A stretch of 64,000 nucleotides of DNA, from positions 41,627-105,626 of the forward strand of contig CABUIX010000001.1 in assembly GCA_902491795.1 (NCBI GenBank), read 5' to 3'. This DNA is from an uncultured Bacteroidales bacterium (lineage in GTDB: Bacteria > Bacteroidota > Bacteroidia > Bacteroidales > UBA932). Shown here piece after piece: positions 8,829 to 17,411 of this stretch; position 1 is the stretch's first letter; each line of letters opens with the position of its first letter. The notes below the pieces were generated by a model, which was not told the DNA's origin, searched no databases, and saw only the letters and a program-made list of their open reading frames with translations. The position numbers and the translations under genes are program-made.

Positions 8829-10031
8829 ATGAAAAAATTGATTTTTATTGCAGCGCTTGCGGCAGCAATTCTCCCGGGCTGCACAAAGAACGAGGTCAAA
8901 CCGGAAGTGCCAGACCAGCCCATCAGTTTCACCACGGCTGTCGGCTCAAGCATCACTAAAACAGTCATTGATGACAATGTCTTCCCGACAACAGAGCAAT
9001 TCGCCACCTTCGCTTACTGGCTTGACGAAGGCGAGACTTGGCCTGACGATGCAACCAAAGCAAAAGAGTACATTCCGTTCGGGACTGACAGCAACTCAAG
9101 GACATTGGTAAGTTACGATGAAGAGCAAAACCTCTGGACCACAGCGACTCCTTACTATTGGCCGACAACCGGTTCACTGACTTTCTTCTCATTCTACCAT
9201 CCTCAAATAAAAGAAGTAACTTTTGACACGACCAAGGGACTGCAGTTCAGCAGGGATCTCGCAGGGAGCGACGACCAGGGCAAGGACATCATGGTTGCCG
9301 ATGTTGTAACAGAGCAGACCAAGAATACCGATAATGCCAACGGAAGCGGCTTCAACGGTGTTCCCACCAAATTCCGTCATGTGATGTCCCAGGTAGTGGA
9401 CTTCTTCATCAACACTGAAATGGACTATACCAACGGCCATGGCGATGGTACCTGGCAGGCCGGGGACATCAGCATCACCCTCAACAGCATCAAGATTCGG
9501 AACGTATATGTAAAGGCAACCTACACGAGCGGACTTGAGCCATCCGAGGCCAATCCCGGCACATGGTCAGAATATGCAGCCGAGGGCGGACACATGGTGA
9601 CCTACACATGGTTCGATGCCACCCAGGACGATGAGTTCCAGGTGACAAGCACGAAAACCCAGGTTCCCGACGCAACAATAACGGTAAGCGAAGGCACTGA
9701 CTCCTATGATGTCACCAGAGGCGCAATCCTGATTCTGCCGCAGAGTTTCGTAAATTCGGAATATCCGGAGAACGCGGATGCCGACATCGAAGTAATATAT
9801 ACCATCACCTATCACATTGCCAACGGCGGCACAATAGAGGAGCAGATAACCAGAGAAATAAAGCTCGCCGAGATACATGCGGCTCAGAACAATGCATGGC
9901 AGATGAACAAGAAAATCACCTACAACCTCACCATAGGTCTCGACCAGATTCTCTGGGCTCCTTCAGTGGTAAGCTGGGATGACTCCGCGGTCGAGGAAGA
10001 TCACGACGTAGATGTTTCGCCTACAGAATAA
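8829..10031 (+). CDS. Fimbrillin family lipoprotein (Mfa1/FimA-like)
   Basis: This 400-residue lipoprotein has lipobox LPGC (Cys18). The mature region follows the fimbrillin pattern: ISFTTAV near the N-terminus, a threonine-rich KTVIDD segment, TPYYWPTTGSLTF, DIMVADV, a helical FRHVMSQV segment, and a closing ILWAPSVVSWDD strand. In Bacteroidales such proteins are exported as lipoproteins and polymerise by strand exchange after proteolytic removal of the N-terminal segment (type V pili). The close resemblance to the next gene suggests a tandem duplication. Confidence 0.8.
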   Translation: MKKLIFIAALAAAILPGCTKNEVKPEVPDQPISFTTAVGSSITKTVIDDNVFPTTEQFATFAYWLDEGETWPDDATKAKEYIPFGTDSNSRTLVSYDEEQNLWTTATPYYWPTTGSLTFFSFYHPQIKEVTFDTTKGLQFSRDLAGSDDQGKDIMVADVVTEQTKNTDNANGSGFNGVPTKFRHVMSQVVDFFINTEMDYTNGHGDGTWQAGDISITLNSIKIRNVYVKATYTSGLEPSEANPGTWSEYAAEGGHMVTYTWFDATQDDEFQVTSTKTQVPDATITVSEGTDSYDVTRGAILILPQSFVNSEYPENADADIEVIYTITYHIANGGTIEEQITREIKLAEIHAAQNNAWQMNKKITYNLTIGLDQILWAPSVVSWDDSAVEEDHDVDVSPTE

Positions 10032-11064
10032 CGGCTGCGCACTGCTTGCGCTTGCGGCAATGCTCCTGTCATCCTGCACGAGGGATGACAGGGCGGCCTT
10101 GCCGTCTCCTGCCATAACCTATCAGGTAGTCCGGACCGCATCCAAGGCCGACGGAACAGGGACATACGACACAGACTGTCCTTTCGTGACCTGGGCCTGG
10201 TACCTCCCGGAAAACTCAGCCTGGAACGGTTCAGCAGAATCAGCGAAGCTGTACATTCCTGCGGAAACCGTCTCGCACCGGAACGGCAGCTGGACCACTG
10301 ACTCACCATATTACTGGCCTCCGACCGGGTCCCTGACCTTCATGTCGCTGAGTCCCGCCACTCTCGGCACCGAAGCGGAATGCACTGCCGACGAGGGAAT
10401 AATCCTGAAACAGTACGACATAAGCAGCCGACAGGAAACGGACCTTATGGTAGCTGATGTGGCCAGCGACAGGACAAGCAATCCGGTGCCCACTGTATTC
10501 CGGCACAAGCTGTCCAGAGTGACCGGCTTCAGCATCAACACGGACAAGGACTACAGCATCACCGGCCAGGACGGCACGCACCTCAAGGGCAGCAAGCGCT
10601 TTTTCATCAACGGAATTTCAATCCTGGGGCTAAACAGCACAGGCACTTTCAAGAGCGGGGCAAACACGGGCGCGGCATCTCCGGGCGAATGGAGCGGCCT
10701 GGCATCTCCAAAGGATTTCGCATGGACCGAAGCCATGGCAACAGAAATAGCATGGAGTCAGGAAGGCACCGGAATTCCCGGTAACGGGCCTGGATACATT
10801 GCCGTACTTCCCCAGACTCTCGCATCGCAGTCAATCCTGATTGAATACACCATAAGGACCTATTATGACGACTCCGCACCAGGCAGCGACGGCAACTTCT
10901 CGGAAGAGAAGATAAGCGAACAGGTCGCCCTGTCCAGCCTTATGCCGGCCTTCACCGTCAACACACGGGTTGCTTTCAGCATCACGATAGGTCTGGACAA
11001 AATGAACTGGTCTGCCGACGTCCAGAACTGGGACGACAGGCAAGGCAGCGACACGACAATATGA
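10012..11064 (+). CDS. Fimbrillin family lipoprotein, paralogue of the preceding gene
   Basis: This 350-residue lipoprotein (lipobox LSSC, Cys22) shares many motifs with the gene before it: SPYYWPPTGSLTF, DLMVADV, FRHKLSRVTGF and IGLDKMNWSADVQNWDD. It therefore looks like a diverged tandem copy. Its start lies 20 bases inside the upstream gene, and its stop overlaps the next start by ATGA. The extensive overlap implies a single polycistronic message with coupled translation. It could be a minor pilin or a second shaft subunit. Confidence 0.8.
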   Translation: MFRLQNNGCALLALAAMLLSSCTRDDRAALPSPAITYQVVRTASKADGTGTYDTDCPFVTWAWYLPENSAWNGSAESAKLYIPAETVSHRNGSWTTDSPYYWPPTGSLTFMSLSPATLGTEAECTADEGIILKQYDISSRQETDLMVADVASDRTSNPVPTVFRHKLSRVTGFSINTDKDYSITGQDGTHLKGSKRFFINGISILGLNSTGTFKSGANTGAASPGEWSGLASPKDFAWTEAMATEIAWSQEGTGIPGNGPGYIAVLPQTLASQSILIEYTIRTYYDDSAPGSDGNFSEEKISEQVALSSLMPAFTVNTRVAFSITIGLDKMNWSADVQNWDDRQGSDTTI

Positions 11065-11975
11065 GAAACCTCAATTTGAACTTGATCTCCATGGCATCCG
11101 CGGCCCTTCTGGCCGTGGCGGCCGCATCATGCTCCGTAAGGGTGAACGAAACAGAAAAACGGGACATCATCTTCGATGTCGCAGTGGCTGCAAATACACG
11201 AAACGCTTCGGCAGCAGCTCTTTTCCACCCTGAAGACGTGGACATAGCAGTCTGCGGGTATTCCCTTCCCGCATCAATGTCATGGAGCAGCGGCAACCAA
11301 TATGCCGTACTCGAGATGGACGGAGTCAGGGCCACTCACACGGAAGGACACATATGGGCTCCATCCGAAAGCCACAAATGGCCAGACGGTGACAGAACCA
11401 TGACAATCTTTGCATATTCACCTTACGGACGCGGTGAATTCGGTGATGACGGAAGCATACGCGTGAACGACTATTCGGTTTCCGAAGGTGGCGACCTGAT
11501 GTTCTGCGCGGCCGAGGACCGCAGCTACAACACGCTGGGCAGAATCAATCTTTCGTTCACCAGAGCACTCTGCATGGTCGACTTCAGCGTGATGTCATCA
11601 CTTGACTACTCCAGAACACCTACAGTTTCGAGGCTCGAGATCTCCGGCCTTTACTCAGAAGGAGACTTTTGCACACAACCTTCTCCGGTCTGGACCACGA
11701 AAGGCGAGACATGCGGTTTTCTCTTTTTCGAGGGAGAAACGCCAGTCACTGACCAGACCATTGATTTTGGTGAATGCCTTTACATGATACCGCAGGACGG
11801 CACAATGAAAATCACCCTTACCCTTGACCTTCAGACAGGCGATGCCGTTCAGGAAGACCTGGTCCTGACCGCCGAGGAACAAGTCAGCTGGCAGACGGGC
11901 AAGCATTATTCATATATCCTCAAAATCGGCAACGACCTCCGACTCACAGTACAAAAAGCGAGTGCCAATGTTTGA
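11061..11975 (+). CDS. Fimbrillin-like lipoprotein
   Basis: This 304-residue protein has a signal peptide with lipobox AASC (Cys24). The mature sequence has the fimbrillin layout: early DIIFDVAVAANTR, KWPDGDRTMTIFAYSP, GDLMFCAA, a SFTRALCMVDFSV strand and a C-terminal SWQTGKHYSYILKI segment. The WxxGKxYxYxLxI pattern is typical of the last domain of Mfa-like fimbrillins. It overlaps its neighbours at both ends, and its exact place in the fimbria is unknown. Confidence 0.75.
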   Translation: MRNLNLNLISMASAALLAVAAASCSVRVNETEKRDIIFDVAVAANTRNASAAALFHPEDVDIAVCGYSLPASMSWSSGNQYAVLEMDGVRATHTEGHIWAPSESHKWPDGDRTMTIFAYSPYGRGEFGDDGSIRVNDYSVSEGGDLMFCAAEDRSYNTLGRINLSFTRALCMVDFSVMSSLDYSRTPTVSRLEISGLYSEGDFCTQPSPVWTTKGETCGFLFFEGETPVTDQTIDFGECLYMIPQDGTMKITLTLDLQTGDAVQEDLVLTAEEQVSWQTGKHYSYILKIGNDLRLTVQKASANV

Positions 11976-12927
11976 CAGAAGAACCCTCATCGCAGCGGCA
12001 ATTGCATCGCTCGCTGCCGCCGGATGCGGCAAACATACTGTACAGGAATCCGCAGGGATACCCATTTCGTTCAGCGGAAGTGTCGAGACGAAGGCACTGC
12101 TGGACAACTCCGGCCTGCAGGCAGAGACCGTCCTCATCAACGACATCCATGTCGCCGGTGACGGGACACAGTCAATCTACATGAAGGACGTCGAACTTCA
12201 GCATGCCGGAGGCAGTTGGGAGACGGATCCCGTCTACTACTGGACAAAGGGAGGATCACATCATTTCACGGCCCACATTGCCGGTCAGGGGCTGGACTTC
12301 ATATCCGGAGGCAGCGACAGAAACGCGGACAGACTGAGCTCAACGGCCGAAATAACGCTGGGAACCGACAACCAGCCGGACATACTCTATGCATTTGCCG
12401 AACGTGACATGGAGACCGCCGCAAATCCCACAGGGACCGTAGCACTTGAATTCAGTCACGCCCTCGCTGCCGTAAGAATAAACATAAACAACATCAGCAG
12501 GAAATATTTCCGGCTTGAATCCTGCCACTTTGAGGGCATCGGCACCACGGCCGGCATAGAAATTTACCGCAGTGGCGGACCTCAATTCAGCGGACTCTCC
12601 GGCCAGGAGACAAGTTCGTATGCCGAGAGCCACGACGAAACCATCTCGGAAGGTCAAACGCTCACGCTCTACGGCAACGCCGAAGCTGACGGCAGCCTCC
12701 TCGTATGGCCCCAGAATCTTGGCAGCGCCATTCTTGTTCTGGAATTTTTCGGCAGCCCCGACAGCCAGACAAGCGAAACACAAAAAATACCCCTGGCCGG
12801 AACAGGCCTCTCCAACTGGCTTTCAGGAAAAAGATACACTTACGACATAAATCTCTCAGACGAGAACATAAACGTGACTTTCAGCATAGTGCCCTGGACA
12901 GTCAATGACGTGACAATCAATACGTAG
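11968..12927 (+). CDS. Fimbrillin-like lipoprotein
   Basis: The protein is 319 residues from the ATG at 11968; a GTG two codons upstream (11962) is possible. The lipobox is AAGC (Cys20). Fimbrillin landmarks are IPISFSGSVETKAL at the mature N-terminus, DPVYYWTKGGSHHFTA, DILYAFAERD, LEFSHALAAVRI and the closing NWLSGKRYTYDINL ... IVPW strands. FSHALAAVRI followed by a W..GK.Y motif is the classic Mfa-like-1 signature. The stop TAG overlaps the possible GTG start of the next gene. Confidence 0.8.
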   Translation: MFDRRTLIAAAIASLAAAGCGKHTVQESAGIPISFSGSVETKALLDNSGLQAETVLINDIHVAGDGTQSIYMKDVELQHAGGSWETDPVYYWTKGGSHHFTAHIAGQGLDFISGGSDRNADRLSSTAEITLGTDNQPDILYAFAERDMETAANPTGTVALEFSHALAAVRININNISRKYFRLESCHFEGIGTTAGIEIYRSGGPQFSGLSGQETSSYAESHDETISEGQTLTLYGNAEADGSLLVWPQNLGSAILVLEFFGSPDSQTSETQKIPLAGTGLSNWLSGKRYTYDINLSDENINVTFSIVPWTVNDVTINT

Positions 12928-12935
12928 TGCGACAC

Positions 12936-13808
12936 ATGAGAAAGATTACAGCATACACTCTCGCCCTCGCCGCCATACTTTCAGGATGCGGGAAATCTCC
13001 CCTGCCCCAAACCGGCAGCGCCGAAATTCTCGTCCTGTCAGATATGGTATCAGCATACGGCAGCCCCCTTTCAAAAGCGGAAATCAATGAAAACAACGCC
13101 TTAGGGAACACCCTGTATCTGAACGAGACCCTGCGCAAGAGCTTCTCCATGAAGCCTCTGAACAACCCCGAAAACGGCATCTACGCCACCGGCAGCAAAT
13201 GGGAAAGCGGTGAATATTCATTCTACGCATGCATGCATTCCGGCAACGGAATAAGCGGTGTTGCCGGTGACGGAAGGAGTTTCACTGTCGTGCAGCCGAC
13301 AGACACACCTTCTGCAGACGGCTCCAACGGCAGCTTCAGCGACTACCTGCTGTCATACACTTTCTATGTAAGCGACGGCAGTTCCCGTCCCATGGTCAGG
13401 CTGCAGATGGCACATGCAGTCTCATCAGTGGAACTTCATTTTGTCAAACCTGCAGGAGCGGCAGACACGAAGGTGCTTAACGCCAAGGTCAGCGGCGTAA
13501 AATATTCTGCATCCTACAATGTCAACAACCACACGGACAGCGACATCAGGTGGACGGTTGTGACTGGCAGCGAAACTACGGACTATTCCCGAGTCACTGA
13601 AAGTCCGTCCGAAGAATTCAATGTGCCGGAAGAAGGTCCGGACGGCTCAATGTATCCGGACGGGAGCCTGTATTTCTCTTTCCTGACATGCCAGCAGGCT
13701 GTGGACAACGTGACTGACCCCGTGACAATAAGCGTCGCATACGAAATCAACGGCCAGTCATTCAATGCGTCCTTCAGCCTTGACCAGGTTCAGGGAGTAA
13801 GCAACTGA
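12936..13808 (+). CDS. Fimbrillin-like lipoprotein, apparently cut short by a frameshift
   Basis: The start is the ATG at 12936; a GTG at 12927 overlaps the upstream stop. The lipobox is LSGC (Cys18). It carries YSFYACMHSGNG, LLSYTFYVSD and LQMAHAVSSVELHF, matching the middle of Mfa-like fimbrillins. The frame stops after GVSN at a TGA (13806-13808). Its relatives continue with a W..G..Y.y.l.L strand and a pWn strand, and exactly these lie in the -1 frame immediately downstream (13808-13921). Rejoining the two gives about 328 residues. Either the stop reflects a single-base deletion (mutation or assembly error) or the end is made by frameshifting. Confidence 0.75.
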   Translation: MRKITAYTLALAAILSGCGKSPLPQTGSAEILVLSDMVSAYGSPLSKAEINENNALGNTLYLNETLRKSFSMKPLNNPENGIYATGSKWESGEYSFYACMHSGNGISGVAGDGRSFTVVQPTDTPSADGSNGSFSDYLLSYTFYVSDGSSRPMVRLQMAHAVSSVELHFVKPAGAADTKVLNAKVSGVKYSASYNVNNHTDSDIRWTVVTGSETTDYSRVTESPSEEFNVPEEGPDGSMYPDGSLYFSFLTCQQAVDNVTDPVTISVAYEINGQSFNASFSLDQVQGVSN

Positions 13809-13921
13809 TGGCAGGGACAAAGACAAGATATGCCGTCGTGCTGGATTCAGAAGCCAGACTCTACGGCAGCATTGCCCCATGGAATGACGGGGGCGAAATG
13901 GAAGGAAGCATGATACCTTGA
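13808..13921 (+). CDS. Displaced C-terminal strand region of the preceding fimbrillin (37-codon frame)
   Basis: This short frame starts with an ATG that overlaps the upstream TGA (TGATG). It encodes MAGTKTRYAVVLDSE ... GSIAPWNDGG, which aligns with the last strands of the neighbouring fimbrillin at 11968 (NWLSGKRYTYDINL ... SIVPW). It has no signal peptide, so it is best read as the end of the upstream protein left in another frame. If translated alone by stop-start coupling, it would be a free 37-residue peptide whose sequence matches a fimbrillin C-terminal strand. Confidence 0.6.
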   Translation: MAGTKTRYAVVLDSEARLYGSIAPWNDGGEMEGSMIP

Positions 13922-13932
13922 CGACAAAAGAC

Positions 13933-16900
13933 ATGAAACATATCGCAAGAATACTGACACCCGTGCTGCTGCTGTCCGCTGCAGCCGCATGCGTCCGCAA
14001 TCTGGAGCCTGAAAGTTCAACTGAAATAAGACTCAATGCAGGCATTTCTCCGGTTGCCACGGCTGTCAAGGCCAGCGGACCATACAACCCGGGCAGTACG
14101 GAGACATTGAACATCCAATTGCTGCGCAAAGAATATGACGGAAGCCATGCGGGCCCCCTGTCAGCAACCATGGGGACTCCCGATCCATCCAATTCATACC
14201 TCAGGCCAATAGAATTCGAGACTCCTCAGTTTTTCCCTGACAAGACCTCGGAAATCGGTTTCGTGGGATGGTATCCGACGGCAGCCGCAGAGAATGGCCT
14301 GAGTTTCGACAGCAGCACCGGGACCCTGGAATACGACATTCCGGGCGACACCGACATGATGGTCAGCAACTTTGTCCAGGGAAGCCTCGAAAGCGGGTTG
14401 GACCCGCTGGTCTTCTCGCATGCCCTCTGCCAGTACGCGGTTTCCGTATATGCAGTCGATGATGATGCCGCAGAACAGTGGAACGACTCCTACGGAACGA
14501 TCAAGGAAATATATGTCGCAAGCCTTCCGTCCGGCATGACTCTGACCCTTCCTGACACAGAAGCCGAAAAAGCCTCATTCAGCTACTTCGGTGAAGACTC
14601 GCAATACACGGTCAGCACCGGCATCAGCTCACTTCCGGTCGGTTCAGCAGCCAAAGAACTCGCCGGGACAGTAATGGCCGCTCCGGCCTACGACGGAGCG
14701 ATAACCGTGAAGGTACTTTTTGAGAAGGAAGACGGAACAAGCACTGAAAAGAACATTGTGTTCTCCAGGAATTTCAGTGCAGGGTACCGCTACGGACTTA
14801 CCCTCAGGTTCAGTCACCGCGGCATAATCGAAGCCGAAGCCACCGTGGAAGACTGGCAGGAAGTTGAGGTCGAAGTCGGACTGGAAGACGGCAAGACATA
14901 TTTCGACCTTTCAGGAAACGGCACTTCAAACAGCTACATAGTGTCCTCAGCCAACCTTTCGTATTGTTTTGACTGCACCGTGAAAGGAAACGGAGTCAAC
15001 ACGGTCACCGACCATGACGGCAACGTGTTCAGGCTGCCCGACACTGATGTTTCCCTTTCACCCGACAGAATAGGCATAATAAGGTCAATGGCTGTCCTGA
15101 AGAAAAATTCCGACGGAAGCTTCAGCCCAGTTCCGGAATCGGAAAGGGACAATCCCGAGCTCATGCTGAGCCTCGACACCGAGACCCCGAGAGAAGGGAA
15201 GGTAATGTTCACCGTGCACGGCAATCAGGCAAACAGCCAGGACTATTCCCTGACATACAAGGGAAACGTGCTCATAGGCGCCTACAAAGGAGAGACGCTT
15301 CTGTGGTCGTGGCATATATGGATAACGGACAGACCTGACACCCAGGGATACGGGAACGGATATTCATCCCTTGACAGGAATCTGGGGGCAGTGGCTGACA
15401 ATCCGGAAGACGTGGCCCAGAATGCCGGCCAGGATGCCGCACATGTGCTCACGACGGGATTTTTCTACCAATGGGGCAGGAAGGACCCGCTTTCGCGTTT
15501 CGACATAGACCCCGAAATGAACCAGGACAACTGGCAATCCTTCCAGTCTCAGGAACTTGTGAGCATCAGCGAGGCCCACAAAAACCCCAGGGTAATGTAC
15601 TGGTCCGGCAGTTCATCAGACTGGACTACGGACACAAATGACCACCTGTGGGGATATTCAAACCAGAGAGACGACGTGGGGAAGACACTTTATGATCCCT
15701 GTCCTCCCGGGTACAGGGTTCCTGACACGAAGGTATGGACTGAAAGCGCCCAATATGAACTGAAGCCGCAGACAGCAAGCGGATATGCCTACGGATATGT
15801 GTTCGAGATGGACGGCAACCAGTCAATATATTATCCTAAAACCGACTATCTCGGAGCGAGCGGCATTAGCGGACGCATAGAAGTCATGACGGCCGAGACT
15901 GACCCCAACAATCCTTACATATACCTCAACTCTGTCAGACCTCACATCTGCAGCGACTTCACCGGGGAGTCCGGCACCACGCCCGGACACGAGTCCCTTG
16001 CACACCACTTCGTGTTCAGCCTGGGAATGGACGACAGCAGCGACTACATTCCGTACGAAAAGGACAAGGCCGGGGCAAGGGCAAACGCCATGCCGGTACG
16101 CTGCATCTCGGAGAATGCCGCATCAGCAACAACTGACCTGTCCTCTGTCCAGACGGCGAACTGCTATATGGTATCCCGCAACGGGTATTTCAAGTTCAGG
16201 GCGAACCGCAGGGGCAACGGAGTGGCCGGATTCAATTCCTACATCAACAATGACAACGCCAACACATATGTCGACATTTCCGGAGGCATAAATCCCGAGA
16301 TTCCCGTCAACAGCGGCTGCCATGTGGACCTTCTGTGGTGGCAGGGAGAACTCGAGGAAGGAGAGACATACCTTGAGTTTGTCGACGGCAATCCTACTTC
16401 GGCCGAAATAGCGGACAATGTCCCGCTGGCAATGGTCGACGGAGGAAAGCTTGATGACCAAGGCTACGCATATTTCCATGTCCGCGAGAACATGCCGTCA
16501 TACGGCAATGCGGGCCTTGCACTATATGACGAGAACGGAACTATACTCTGGACCTGGCACATCTGGTTCATCTCCAACGAGCAGAACGCCACCCTGGGAG
16601 ACTATATTGTCATGTCCAGGAATCTTGGCGCAACCTATTCCCCTTACTCTGCAGCCGGAGACTTCAGCCTGCCGGAAAGCAGTACCGAAGAGACATACGG
16701 CTTCTACTACCAGTGGGGAAGGAAGGATCCTCTTTTCGGGCCCGGCAAATGGTGCAGGAAATCCGGCGGGACCTGGAAAGTCGAGGACTGGAGCGAAGGT
16801 CCGGACAAGGCCCCCGCGACAACGCTTAGCGAAGTCATGTCAAATCCCCTGCACTTCTACACCAGCAGCAACCAGTGGTGGCAGACCACCTACACTCCAG

Positions 16901-17391
16901 GCACTGATATGATTCAGGAAATCCGTAACTTCTGGGGATATGTGGGGCGTCAGGACGGCGGCCAGAATTTCGTGAAGACCATGTATGACCCCTGTCCTCC
17001 CGGCTACAGGATAATCAACAACCTGGCATTCGAGAGCGCCGGCATGTGCCAATCCGTTGAAGAAAAAGAATTCAGCCTCAGTTTCGACAATTATTCTCTC
17101 TCGCAATCGGGCATAAGGGTTGACGGAAACGATGACGTGACCTCCACATACATAAACGGAGGTAACGTGTCCGCACAGATGCTCTGGCTGCCGAATTCCG
17201 GAATGATTGACAGCAGCGGAAACTATATCCAGCAAGGCAGCAACGGATATCTCAATACCGCTACGCCCAACAAATCCGGTCAACAAATGCGCAACATACA
17301 ATGGTATCCCGGAGATTCCTCTTACCAAATCAGCCAAAACGGCCAGAGCTATCACATCCCTGCAAGACCCGTACGCTGTCAGAAAGAATAA
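13933..17391 (+). CDS. Large fimbrial tip-adhesin-like lipoprotein with two C-terminal repeat modules
   Basis: The protein is 1152 residues from the ATG at 13933; the frame opens at a TTG at 13918. The lipobox is AAAC (Cys20). Residues about 25-310 are fimbrillin-like (DMMVSNF, FSHALCQYAVSVYA, EVEDW-type closing strands). Two copies of one module follow, each with a NSYIVS/NCYMVS start, a GNGV stretch, W(S/T)WHIW, RNLGA, YQWGRKDP, YDPCPPGYR and a final PVRC. In copy one these fall at roughly residues 458, 510 and 586; in copy two at 872, 925 and 1016. The module resembles the Fibrobacter succinogenes major paralogous domain and FGE/C-lectin-like adhesin folds. Size and position near the operon end suggest a tip adhesin. 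Confidence 0.75.
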   Translation: MKHIARILTPVLLLSAAAACVRNLEPESSTEIRLNAGISPVATAVKASGPYNPGSTETLNIQLLRKEYDGSHAGPLSATMGTPDPSNSYLRPIEFETPQFFPDKTSEIGFVGWYPTAAAENGLSFDSSTGTLEYDIPGDTDMMVSNFVQGSLESGLDPLVFSHALCQYAVSVYAVDDDAAEQWNDSYGTIKEIYVASLPSGMTLTLPDTEAEKASFSYFGEDSQYTVSTGISSLPVGSAAKELAGTVMAAPAYDGAITVKVLFEKEDGTSTEKNIVFSRNFSAGYRYGLTLRFSHRGIIEAEATVEDWQEVEVEVGLEDGKTYFDLSGNGTSNSYIVSSANLSYCFDCTVKGNGVNTVTDHDGNVFRLPDTDVSLSPDRIGIIRSMAVLKKNSDGSFSPVPESERDNPELMLSLDTETPREGKVMFTVHGNQANSQDYSLTYKGNVLIGAYKGETLLWSWHIWITDRPDTQGYGNGYSSLDRNLGAVADNPEDVAQNAGQDAAHVLTTGFFYQWGRKDPLSRFDIDPEMNQDNWQSFQSQELVSISEAHKNPRVMYWSGSSSDWTTDTNDHLWGYSNQRDDVGKTLYDPCPPGYRVPDTKVWTESAQYELKPQTASGYAYGYVFEMDGNQSIYYPKTDYLGASGISGRIEVMTAETDPNNPYIYLNSVRPHICSDFTGESGTTPGHESLAHHFVFSLGMDDSSDYIPYEKDKAGARANAMPVRCISENAASATTDLSSVQTANCYMVSRNGYFKFRANRRGNGVAGFNSYINNDNANTYVDISGGINPEIPVNSGCHVDLLWWQGELEEGETYLEFVDGNPTSAEIADNVPLAMVDGGKLDDQGYAYFHVRENMPSYGNAGLALYDENGTILWTWHIWFISNEQNATLGDYIVMSRNLGATYSPYSAAGDFSLPESSTEETYGFYYQWGRKDPLFGPGKWCRKSGGTWKVEDWSEGPDKAPATTLSEVMSNPLHFYTSSNQWWQTTYTPGTDMIQEIRNFWGYVGRQDGGQNFVKTMYDPCPPGYRIINNLAFESAGMCQSVEEKEFSLSFDNYSLSQSGIRVDGNDDVTSTYINGGNVSAQMLWLPNSGMIDSSGNYIQQGSNGYLNTATPNKSGQQMRNIQWYPGDSSYQISQNGQSYHIPARPVRCQKE

Positions 17392-17411
17392 AAACATTTT
17401 ATTGAGTCAGC

